Source: Bacillota bacterium (GTDB lineage: Bacteria; Bacillota_I; Bacilli_A; Acholeplasmatales; UBA5453). Taken from it: DNA of 16,808 nucleotides. Position numbers and translations under genes: made by a program. The stretch lies in assembly GCA_023436805.1 (NCBI GenBank), contig JAEZHT010000086.1, positions 1 to 16,808 on the forward strand, in the 5' to 3' direction. Positions 1 to 6,235 of the stretch are shown one piece after another (position 1 is the stretch's first letter; each line of letters begins with the position of its first letter). The notes beneath the pieces are model-generated. The model had not been told where the DNA came from and made no database searches. It worked only from the letters and a program-made list of their open reading frames with translations.

Positions 1-36
1 TATGAAGCTTTACTCAAAGAAATGAAGGGGGCTTAA
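1..36 (+). CDS. C-terminal end of an upstream gene (partial)
   Basis: An open frame runs from the window edge and encodes YEALLKEMKGA before a TAA stop at 34-36. Only eleven residues are visible, so the product cannot be identified from sequence. The gene sits 2 nt upstream of the methyltransferase and contains that gene's Shine-Dalgarno (AAGGGGG), so the two are probably co-transcribed. In Bacillus-type genomes a methyltransferase of this kind (YqeM) follows rsfS, the ribosome silencing factor, so rsfS is a guess from synteny only. Confidence 0.55.
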   Translation, partial: YEALLKEMKGA

Positions 37-38
37 CC

Positions 39-743
39 ATGAACTTTTACAACAATTTCGCGATGTATTATGACAAAATATTTCCACGTAATCCAAAAGT
101 GATTCAATTCATGGATCGCGCCTTTAAACAAGGCCATATCCTCGATGTGGCGTGTGGTACTGGCGAATATTCCGTGTCTTTAGCCCATTTGAATTACCAA
201 GTGACTGGTTTTGACTTATCTGAACAAATGATTCAGTATGCCCAAGCGAAAGCCGTCAATGAAAAAGTCAAAGTTAATTTTCGTGTTCAAAATATGCTGG
301 ATTTACAAGACAAGTCGATATATGAAGGGATCATTTGTATTGGGAACTCCCTAGTTCACCTCGATTCCGAACAAGAAATCAAACAAGCCCTACAAAATAT
401 GCATCAAGCACTCAAACCCCACGGTTCAGTGATCATCCAAGTCATTAACTATGATTTGATATTAGAAAAGAAGTTGCCAGGCTTATCAACTGTCACCAAC
501 CAAGAATATTCATTTTACCGAAACTATGAGTTTGATGGCAGTAAAATCCACTTCAAAACCAGACTTACCGATGGTTTAAGGGTATTCGTCGATGAAACAC
601 TATTGTTTCCACTGAAATACGAATCTTTGATGACATTACTGACTGAAGCAGGGTTCAAAGACATCAAAACAGTGGGCGGATTCTCACACGATTCATTCGA
701 TTTAAAACAAGACATCACCTATGTACTCACCGCGAAAAAATAA
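39..743 (+). CDS. Class I SAM-dependent methyltransferase (YqeM-like)
   Basis: This 234-aa protein is a cytoplasmic Rossmann-fold methyltransferase. Motif I, the SAM-binding glycine-rich loop, is LDVACGTGEY at residues 35-44. The acidic residue that contacts the SAM ribose is D59 in GFDLSEQM. A motif IV-like strand, GIICIGNSLVHL, lies near residues 98-109. The N-terminus (YNNFAMYYDKIF) is typical of the YqeM/small-molecule or tRNA-modifying methyltransferase group, in which the substrate is usually unknown. The ATG is preceded by AAGGGGG at a good distance. The gene follows the upstream reading frame by 2 nt and ends at a strong bidirectional terminator, so it is the last gene of its operon. 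The family is secure; the substrate cannot be told from the sequence. Confidence 0.85.
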   Translation: MNFYNNFAMYYDKIFPRNPKVIQFMDRAFKQGHILDVACGTGEYSVSLAHLNYQVTGFDLSEQMIQYAQAKAVNEKVKVNFRVQNMLDLQDKSIYEGIICIGNSLVHLDSEQEIKQALQNMHQALKPHGSVIIQVINYDLILEKKLPGLSTVTNQEYSFYRNYEFDGSKIHFKTRLTDGLRVFVDETLLFPLKYESLMTLLTEAGFKDIKTVGGFSHDSFDLKQDITYVLTAKK

Positions 744-768
744 AAAAGGGCCGAGCCCTTTTTCTTTT
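743..768. terminator. Bidirectional intrinsic terminator between methyltransferase and rnj
   Basis: A perfect 9-bp inverted repeat (AAAAAGGGC at 743-751, loop CGA, GCCCTTTTT at 755-763) is followed by CTTTT. Because the arms begin and end in A and T runs, the hairpin can terminate transcription in both directions, serving the two convergent genes. Confidence 0.85.
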
Positions 769-2470
769 ATTCTAATGCTGGTTTTTGAGTCAATGACATG
801 ATGATTGGGATGAGCATCGGTTTACGTTGAGTCAAGTTTTTGACGTATTCCGATACTTGGTCGACAATGGCTTGCTTTAACAATGTTTCTGTGAATTGTT
901 TACGAGAAAACTCGGTATTAAGCACTTCTTTGGCTTTCGCTGCGATGCCGTTGGTGATTTCTTCGTTGCCTTTCATATAGATGAAACCACGAGAGATGAC
1001 GGTTGGGTCTGTGAGCAATTTACGGTTGACAGGGTCGATGGTTAACACAATCGACAACAACCCATCTTCGGATAATAGTTTGCGTTCTTTGATGATGGCA
1101 CTGCCAATATCACCAATACCGGTACCATCAATATAAATATCACCTGCTTGAACACGGCCAGCATAACGGATGGTTTCACTGTTTAAAGCAGCAACATCCC
1201 CATTGTCCATGATGAGCACATGATTGGGCTCAACACCGAGCTGAACAGCGAGTTCTTTATGGTGTTTGAGCATACGGTGTTCACCGTGCATTGGAATGAA
1301 GTATTTCGGACGAATCAAGGATAACATCAATTTCAAATCGGGTTGATTGCCATGGCCTGAAGTATGGGTATCGGCGACCGGGCCATTGATGATGACAGAT
1401 ACATCCCTACGGTATAATTGGTCAATCGTTTTATTGACCGATTCTTGATTCCCCGGGATTGGTGAACTCGAGAAGATGACCGTATCGCCAGGCTGGGTTT
1501 TGATTTGACGGTGGGTCCCATTCGCGATTCTTGATAAAGCGGCTAAAGGTTCCCCTTGAGAACCTGTACATAAAATGGTCACTTCATTGGCTTTGAAATT
1601 GTTGATTTCATCGGCTGTAACAATGACCCCTTTAGGGGCTTTGATGTACCCTGTTTGTTGACCAATTTCCATCGCACGTTCCATCGAACGACCGAAGACA
1701 ACCAGTTTTCGGTTATTTTTATAGGAAGCTTCGACGATTTGTTGCATACGATACATGTTGGATGCGAAAGTCGCGATGATGATACGTCCAGTCAATTTAG
1801 AAAATATTTCATTGATGGCGTTACCAACCGTACGTTCCGAAGGGGTCAAACCATCGCGTTCAGCGTTGGTGGAATCCGATAGTAAGCAAAGGACGCCTTC
1901 ATTGCCAATGGCAGCGAGTTTTTCATACTCAGCGGCAGGACCAACTGGGGTATAGTCAATTTTGAAGTCACCAGTATGGAAGAGGATGCCTTGTTTGGTT
2001 CTAAAGACAAACCCGAACATATCAGGAATAGAGTGGTTTAAACGGATGAATGACAATTCCACATTGCCAAAAGTGTAGGTATGGTGGGATTTGAATTCGA
2101 TAATGGTTGGTGGTTTAACGTCTTTGTGTTCAAGAATTTTGTGTTCAATGAAATCTACAGCGATGCCAGCAGCGTATACTTTAGGTATTTTGACCTGTTT
2201 CAATAAATAAGGGATACCACCGATGTGGTCTTCATGACCGTGGGTCACAAATAACCCGACAATGCGTTCTTGGTTATCGATCAAATATTGATAATCAGGG
2301 ATGACATAATCGATGCCTAACAGTGAATCGTCAGGAAATAGAATCCCAGCGTCCACCACAAAAATCTTATCTTCAATTTCATAAACGTACGTGTTTTTAC
2401 CGACCTCACCGAGGCCACCTAAGGCAAAAATGCCAATTTCGCCGTCTTTTAGCAGCGTGTTTTTACTCAT
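767..2470 (-). CDS. rnj: Ribonuclease J (metallo-beta-lactamase/beta-CASP exo/endoribonuclease)
   Basis: This 567-aa protein is a full-length RNase J, slightly longer than the usual 555 aa. RNase J has 5'-to-3' exonuclease and endonuclease activity and acts in mRNA decay and RNA maturation. The N-terminal metallo-beta-lactamase domain carries the zinc-binding signature HGHEDH at residues 77-82, and the conserved HTGDFKID segment follows. The beta-CASP part shows GSQGEPLAALSRIANG, SSSPIPGNQ, SGHGNQPDLKLML and PMHGEHRM. The C-terminal dimerisation domain follows (roughly 450-567). The intact catalytic motifs favour a J1-like active enzyme over a degenerate J2, but paralogy cannot be settled here. 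The ATG has an ideal AAAGGAGGA site (minus strand, near 2478-2486). The gene stands alone, convergent with the methyltransferase and divergent from the HAD gene. Confidence 0.95.
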   Translation of the reverse strand: MSKNTLLKDGEIGIFALGGLGEVGKNTYVYEIEDKIFVVDAGILFPDDSLLGIDYVIPDYQYLIDNQERIVGLFVTHGHEDHIGGIPYLLKQVKIPKVYAAGIAVDFIEHKILEHKDVKPPTIIEFKSHHTYTFGNVELSFIRLNHSIPDMFGFVFRTKQGILFHTGDFKIDYTPVGPAAEYEKLAAIGNEGVLCLLSDSTNAERDGLTPSERTVGNAINEIFSKLTGRIIIATFASNMYRMQQIVEASYKNNRKLVVFGRSMERAMEIGQQTGYIKAPKGVIVTADEINNFKANEVTILCTGSQGEPLAALSRIANGTHRQIKTQPGDTVIFSSSPIPGNQESVNKTIDQLYRRDVSVIINGPVADTHTSGHGNQPDLKLMLSLIRPKYFIPMHGEHRMLKHHKELAVQLGVEPNHVLIMDNGDVAALNSETIRYAGRVQAGDIYIDGTGIGDIGSAIIKERKLLSEDGLLSIVLTIDPVNRKLLTDPTVISRGFIYMKGNEEITNGIAAKAKEVLNTEFSRKQFTETLLKQAIVDQVSEYVKNLTQRKPMLIPIIMSLTQKPALE

Positions 2471-2584
2471 ATTAAAATCCTCCTTTTCAGGATATCGCAG
2501 TAGTTTAAATACATTTTACATGAAATGAACTTAAATTCATAGTCTAATGCACAAAATAATGGTAAAATGATGCAGGTGATTGAG
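2471..2584. promoter_or_regulatory. Divergent intergenic region of rnj and the HAD phosphatase
   Basis: This 114-bp spacer must hold promoters for both divergent genes. For the plus-strand gene, ATGAAA (2520-2525), a 17-nt spacer and TCTAAT (2543-2548) give a plausible promoter. For rnj a TAAAAT reads on the minus strand at 2513-2518 but no good -35 is seen. A near-palindrome, ATGAACTTAAATTCAT (2525-2540, one mismatched pair), lies in the middle and could be an operator or chance. Confidence 0.35.
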
Positions 2585-3361
2585 ATGAAGACTGCAATAT
2601 TTTTTGATGTGGATGGTACCATGTTCGACAATGAACGCCAAATGATCCACCCATCCACACGTTATTTAATAGAAACATTGGCTAAAGATGATAGATACAT
2701 TTTGGGTCTCGCAACCGGCCGAAGTTTAGAACAACTCGACGCAATCAGCGAAATCAGAGACTTATTCCAGGTGAAAATCGTCATCAATGGGGCTGTATCT
2801 TATATTCAAAAGGAGTTTGTCTATGGTAGACCCATCGATGTCACGGACTGTGAAGCGGTTTTAAAATACGCCAACAGCATCCACACGGGGATTGGTTTCA
2901 TCGGTAAAGACAGACACTGTGTGACGATGAACAATGAAACGGTAAGAGAAGCATTGAGAGATTTTTCAATGGCGATGCCACCAGTCAATCCGATGTTTTA
3001 TTTAGAGGAACCCGTGTATCAAATCTGGGTATTTTCTGACAACCGTGCTTTAATCGAAAAATTTAAACAAAAATTCAAACATTTGAGAATCTTCAATTGG
3101 CATAAGGATGGGGCAGACATCGTTCACCCTGAAGTCTCCAAAGGGGACGCCATCCAGCACGTCAAATCGTTGTTAGCTGTCGACAAAGTCATCGCGTTTG
3201 GCGATGGTGAAAACGACGTCGAAATGATTCAAATCGCCGACATTGGGGTCGCGATGGGGAACACAAGAAGTGAAGCATTAAAAAAAGGCGCGACGTTGAT
3301 CGCACCTCGAATCGATGAAGATGGGTTGTATCAAGCAGCCAAAACATTGAATCTACTTTAG
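2585..3361 (+). CDS. HAD superfamily phosphatase, Cof-type (HAD-IIB)
   Basis: The 258-aa protein is a soluble Mg2+-dependent phosphohydrolase of the Cof/YidA type. Motif I, DVDGT, is at residues 8-12, with D8 the likely nucleophile and D10 the acid/base. The C-terminal Mg2+ loop GDGENDVEM starts at residue 206 and is followed by ADIGVAMGN, a hallmark of the Cof subfamily. The long insert between the two is the C2-type cap that decides substrate choice; members act on sugar phosphates, flavin or pyridoxal phosphates, so the substrate is unknown. An ATG at 2567 is possible, but the ATG at 2585 has AGGTGA five bases upstream and puts the motif at the usual distance, so it is preferred. The 3' end overlaps coaD on the other strand by 9 bp, with no terminator between. 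Confidence 0.88.
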   Translation: MKTAIFFDVDGTMFDNERQMIHPSTRYLIETLAKDDRYILGLATGRSLEQLDAISEIRDLFQVKIVINGAVSYIQKEFVYGRPIDVTDCEAVLKYANSIHTGIGFIGKDRHCVTMNNETVREALRDFSMAMPPVNPMFYLEEPVYQIWVFSDNRALIEKFKQKFKHLRIFNWHKDGADIVHPEVSKGDAIQHVKSLLAVDKVIAFGDGENDVEMIQIADIGVAMGNTRSEALKKGATLIAPRIDEDGLYQAAKTLNLL

Positions 3362-3841
3362 TGCTCGTTTGATGCCGGCGATGATTTCCGGCAAGATTTC
3401 ATTCGGTACATACATCGAAATGTCTGCGTTATAGGCTACCAATTCTTTGATGGCCGATGACGACACATAGGTGTGTTTATAGGATGGAAATAAAATGACC
3501 GTTTCGATGTTTGGATTTAAGTTACGGTTGAAATGGTATAACGCAATCTCGTTTTCGAAATCTTTCATATTACGTAACCCACGAATCAGTGTGGTTGCTT
3601 TATTTTTTTCTGCGAATCTGACGACCAAATCGTTGGTTTTAGAGACGTAGATGTTGGGTATTTGTGCCGTGACTTTTTTGATCATTTCGACACGTTCGTT
3701 TGGTGAAAAAATAGGGTGCTTTTCACTGTTTTCAGTGACCAACACATATAAGGTTTCAAATTGTTTTGCAGCCCTCAACATGATGTCAAGGTGACCTAAA
3801 GTAATGGGGTCAAAGGAACCCGCATATACAGCATTGCTCAT
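3353..3841 (-). CDS. coaD: Phosphopantetheine adenylyltransferase
   Basis: CoaD transfers AMP from ATP to 4'-phosphopantetheine to give dephospho-CoA, the penultimate step of coenzyme A synthesis. The 162-aa length matches the family (about 160 aa). The nucleotidyltransferase signature GSFDPITLGH is at residues 8-17, with the catalytic TxGH (T14 to H17). The conserved LIRGLRNMKDFENE block and the ATP-loop YVSSSAIKEL are both present. A longer frame extends upstream to about 3940 but runs through the promoter region. The ATG at 3841 has AGAGAG upstream and gives the canonical N-terminus MSNAVYAGSFDP, so it is chosen. The last codons overlap those of the HAD gene on the plus strand. Confidence 0.95.
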   Translation of the reverse strand: MSNAVYAGSFDPITLGHLDIMLRAAKQFETLYVLVTENSEKHPIFSPNERVEMIKKVTAQIPNIYVSKTNDLVVRFAEKNKATTLIRGLRNMKDFENEIALYHFNRNLNPNIETVILFPSYKHTYVSSSAIKELVAYNADISMYVPNEILPEIIAGIKRALK

Positions 3842-3863
3842 GGTATCACTCTCTTTTGATTTT

Positions 3864-3894
3864 AGTATACCATATTTCAAATAGTGATTTTCAA
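3864..3894 (-). promoter_or_regulatory. Probable coaD promoter
   Basis: On the minus strand TTGAAA (3889-3894) and TATACT (3864-3869) are separated by 19 nt, about 23 nt upstream of the coaD ATG. The hexamers are good but the spacer is longer than the 17-nt ideal. Confidence 0.4.
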
Positions 3895-3916
3895 AAAACG
3901 TTCGATGTGATAAAAT
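3888..3916 (+). promoter_or_regulatory. Possible promoter of the small membrane-protein gene
   Basis: TTTTCA (3888-3893), a 17-nt spacer and TAAAAT (3911-3916) precede the gene at 3935. It overlaps the divergent coaD promoter, so the two may compete. Confidence 0.35.
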
Positions 3917-3934
3917 AGCCATGAGGTGTTTCAC

Positions 3935-4333
3935 ATGCATGCATACAAAAGAAGTGTGGTTTTACAATTAGGTGTATTCGGATTTTTCTTTTTCTATGGG
4001 CTAGACAATATTTTAGTCACCCTCGTTGAACGATCACTACCGATCATCATTGGTGAGTTGGTGATTGCTTTAATCATTTTGGGTGTTTTTCTCTATTTTT
4101 ACTATAAGACACCAAAAGAAGTGGTCTATGTGGTTAAAAAAGCATCGATGGATAAAATCAAATACGTTTTATACATCGTCGCGTTTTCGCTCTTATTGAG
4201 CATCGTTTTCAATGGATTTCAATTGATTGAAGGCTTTGAACTGTACGCTGAAATCATTTCCGGCGCCATCACCAGTTTGGCTGGGTTGTATGGGGTTTAT
4301 GTGGGCATAGAAATCATTCATCAAAACAAATAA
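3935..4333 (+). CDS. Small four-helix membrane protein of unknown function
   Basis: I do not recognise this 132-aa protein. It is strongly hydrophobic, with about four likely membrane segments: near residues 9-30 (LQLGVFGFFFFYGLDNIL), 34-56 (SLPIIIGELVIALIILGVFLYF), 76-96 (KYVLYIVAFSLLLSIVFNG) and 103-126 (YAEIISGAITSLAGLYGVYVG). A basic stretch (YYKTPKEVVYVVKKASMDKIK) separates helices two and three and probably faces the cytoplasm. No signal peptide, lipobox or catalytic motif is visible. The ATG at 3935 has GAGGTG six bases upstream; a GTG at 3926 is possible but lies inside that site. It is a single-gene unit: divergent from coaD and followed by its own terminator. Confidence 0.7.
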   Translation: MHAYKRSVVLQLGVFGFFFFYGLDNILVTLVERSLPIIIGELVIALIILGVFLYFYYKTPKEVVYVVKKASMDKIKYVLYIVAFSLLLSIVFNGFQLIEGFELYAEIISGAITSLAGLYGVYVGIEIIHQNK

Positions 4334-4360
4334 GCATCCACCGTTGGGTGCTTTTTTTTT
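4332..4360 (+). terminator. Intrinsic terminator after the small membrane protein
   Basis: A 7-bp stem (GCATCCA at 4334-4340, loop CCGT, TGGGTGC at 4345-4351, with one T-G pair) is followed by nine T residues (4352-4360). It begins at the stop codon and separates this gene from the exporter operon. Confidence 0.85.
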
Positions 4361-4385
4361 CACATTTTTCACATAAAAACAAAAC

Positions 4386-4401
4386 AGTTGACTGCTCAAC
4401 T
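4386..4401. promoter_or_regulatory. Putative MarR operator, copy 1
   Basis: A perfect inverted repeat, AGTTGA-CTGC-TCAACT, overlaps the -35 hexamer. Its arm length and symmetry fit binding by a dimeric winged-helix MarR protein, and a marR gene closes the operon. Assignment to that regulator is inference. Confidence 0.7.
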
Positions 4402-4416
4402 ATAAGTGCGTATAAT
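4388..4416 (+). promoter_or_regulatory. Consensus promoter of the ABC exporter-marR operon
   Basis: TTGACT (4388-4393), a 17-nt spacer and a perfect TATAAT (4411-4416) form a near-consensus sigma-70/sigma-A promoter. The start point is expected near 4422-4424. The promoter is bracketed by two copies of an inverted repeat, so it is probably strong but tightly repressed. Confidence 0.85.
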
Positions 4417-4422
4417 AGACTC

Positions 4423-4438
4423 AGTTGATGACTCAACC
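4423..4438. promoter_or_regulatory. Putative MarR operator, copy 2
   Basis: AGTTGA-TGAC-TCAACC repeats copy 1 with the same 4-nt spacer and only the outermost pair broken. It starts at the expected transcription start, 37 bp centre-to-centre from copy 1. Both copies are preceded by C, giving an identical CAGTTGA. Confidence 0.65.
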
Positions 4439-4456
4439 GTAAAAAAGGAGACACTT

Positions 4457-6235
4457 ATGCTCAAATTATTTAAGTACTTTAAATGGTGGTATTACCCACT
4501 CATATTGCTCATTCTTGGGCTCACATTGATTCAAGTAGAACTCGATTTAGATTTGATTGACTACATGCGTGAAATCATCACTTTGGTAGGCAAAGCCAAC
4601 ATCACTGGTGAATCACAGACCACAGCGATTTTAAACCAAGGGTTAGAAATGCTTGGCATCTCTTCCATATCGATTTTAATCACCATCGTTATTTATTACA
4701 TTTCAGCTCGTATTGGCGCGAATTTCGTCAAGCATTTGAGAAAGCAATTATACGACCGTATCCATGATTTTTCACTCGAAGAAATCAATCAGTTTCAAAC
4801 CAGCTCATTGATCACCCGTTCCACCAATGACATCACCCAAGTTCAAATGGTCGTCATCGTGTTATTACGATTGGCGTTCGCTGCCCCAATCATGGCGGTC
4901 CGTGCGATTCAAAAAGTCGTCAATATTGATATGACATTATCGATGCCGATTGCGATTGCTATTATTGCCATCATTTTGATGATTTCAACCATCTTTATTT
5001 TCGTGACTCCGTTATTCTCTAAAGTTCAAAACCTGACCGACGATTTAAACCAAGTCACGAGAGAAAACCTCACAGGCTTAAGAGTCGTCCGTGCCCACAA
5101 CGCTGAGGGGTATGAACACTCGAAATTCAAGAAGGTCAATAATGAACTCACCCGCATGAACTTATACGTCAACCGTGCGATGCAAATGATGATGCCGGGG
5201 ATGATGCTCATCATGAATGGGGTATCCCTATCAGTTACTTGGATTGCTGCCGTACTCATTCAAAACCAAGATTTGGGTGCGAACCCACTCGAAGGGATTG
5301 CCATCCAATCACAATTCTCAATTTATGGTATCCGCATATTGTTTGCGTTCATGACACTCACCATGTTATTCATCATGGTACCTAGAGGTGCGGTATCCGG
5401 TAGAAGAATATATCAAGTACTCAACACAACACCAAAAATCAAAGACCCAGAACAACCAAAAGACATCCCATCGGATCAAGCTGTGGAAGTTGAATTCAAC
5501 AATGTGTGCTTTAAATACCCACTCGCCAAAGAATACGTATTGGAAAACATATCGTTTAAAGCGAAAGCTGGACAAACGGTGGCTTTTATTGGTTCAACTG
5601 GTAGTGGTAAATCCACCATCATCAATTTGCTACCAAGATTTTACGATGTGACTAGCGGGGCTATCACCATCAACGGGATTGATATCCGTGAAGTCAGACA
5701 AAAAGATTTACTGGATCACATTGGCTATATCCCTCAAAAAGGGTTGTTGTTTTCTGGCACCATTGAATCCAATTTAAAGATTGGTAAAGCAGATGCAACC
5801 GAAACAGATATGATTGAGGCTCTTAAAACTGCTCAAGCTTACGATTTTGTCATGGAAAAAGAAAACCAACTCCAAGCGGAAGTTGCCCAAGGGGGTAAAA
5901 ACTTCTCTGGTGGACAACGACAACGTTTGTGTATTGCTAGAGCCATCATCAAACAACCAAAAATATACATATTCGATGATTCATTTTCAGCATTAGACTA
6001 TCAAACCGACCGTAAGTTACGTGGTGCATTGAAAGAACAAACCAAGTCATCCATCAACTTCATCGTAGCACAACGCATTGGTACCATCATGAATGCGGAC
6101 CAAATCATAGTGCTCGACCAAGGTAAAGCAGTGGGTATTGGTACACATAAATCATTACTCGCTACCAACAAAGTATACCAAGAAATGGCGTACTCACAAC
6201 TATCGAAGGAGGAACTCGAAGATGCAAGCCTCTAA
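4457..6235 (+). CDS. ABC multidrug exporter half-transporter, degenerate-site subunit
   Basis: This 592-aa protein is a membrane domain plus nucleotide-binding domain (NBD) half-transporter of the heterodimeric multidrug exporter type (TM287/288, BmrCD, LmrCD). About six membrane helices occupy residues 1-320, with a long loop between helices one and two. In the NBD, Walker A (GSTGSGKST) is at residues 379-387 and the signature FSGGQ at 483-487. The catalytic glutamate after Walker B is replaced by D508 (IFDDS), and the H-loop histidine by Q539 (VAQR). These two changes are the known marks of the non-hydrolytic site in such heterodimers. The ATG at 4457 has AAGGAG upstream; an earlier in-frame start at 4406 would overlap the -10 box and is rejected. 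The 3' end overlaps the partner gene by 14 nt. The exported substrate is unknown. Confidence 0.92.
   Translation: MLKLFKYFKWWYYPLILLILGLTLIQVELDLDLIDYMREIITLVGKANITGESQTTAILNQGLEMLGISSISILITIVIYYISARIGANFVKHLRKQLYDRIHDFSLEEINQFQTSSLITRSTNDITQVQMVVIVLLRLAFAAPIMAVRAIQKVVNIDMTLSMPIAIAIIAIILMISTIFIFVTPLFSKVQNLTDDLNQVTRENLTGLRVVRAHNAEGYEHSKFKKVNNELTRMNLYVNRAMQMMMPGMMLIMNGVSLSVTWIAAVLIQNQDLGANPLEGIAIQSQFSIYGIRILFAFMTLTMLFIMVPRGAVSGRRIYQVLNTTPKIKDPEQPKDIPSDQAVEVEFNNVCFKYPLAKEYVLENISFKAKAGQTVAFIGSTGSGKSTIINLLPRFYDVTSGAITINGIDIREVRQKDLLDHIGYIPQKGLLFSGTIESNLKIGKADATETDMIEALKTAQAYDFVMEKENQLQAEVAQGGKNFSGGQRQRLCIARAIIKQPKIYIFDDSFSALDYQTDRKLRGALKEQTKSSINFIVAQRIGTIMNADQIIVLDQGKAVGIGTHKSLLATNKVYQEMAYSQLSKEELEDASL

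Noticed and set aside
3373..3393. TGCCGG/CCGGCA hairpin near the convergent 3' ends of the HAD gene and coaD
   Set aside because: It has a 9-nt loop and no T-tract on either strand, and it lies in coding sequence of coaD.
3842..3940. Extended N-terminus of coaD
   Set aside because: The extension would read through the promoter region and give a 195-aa protein, whereas the ATG at 3841 gives the family length and N-terminus.
4406..4456. Upstream in-frame start for the first ABC subunit
   Set aside because: It would begin before the -10 hexamer, so it could not be in the transcript.
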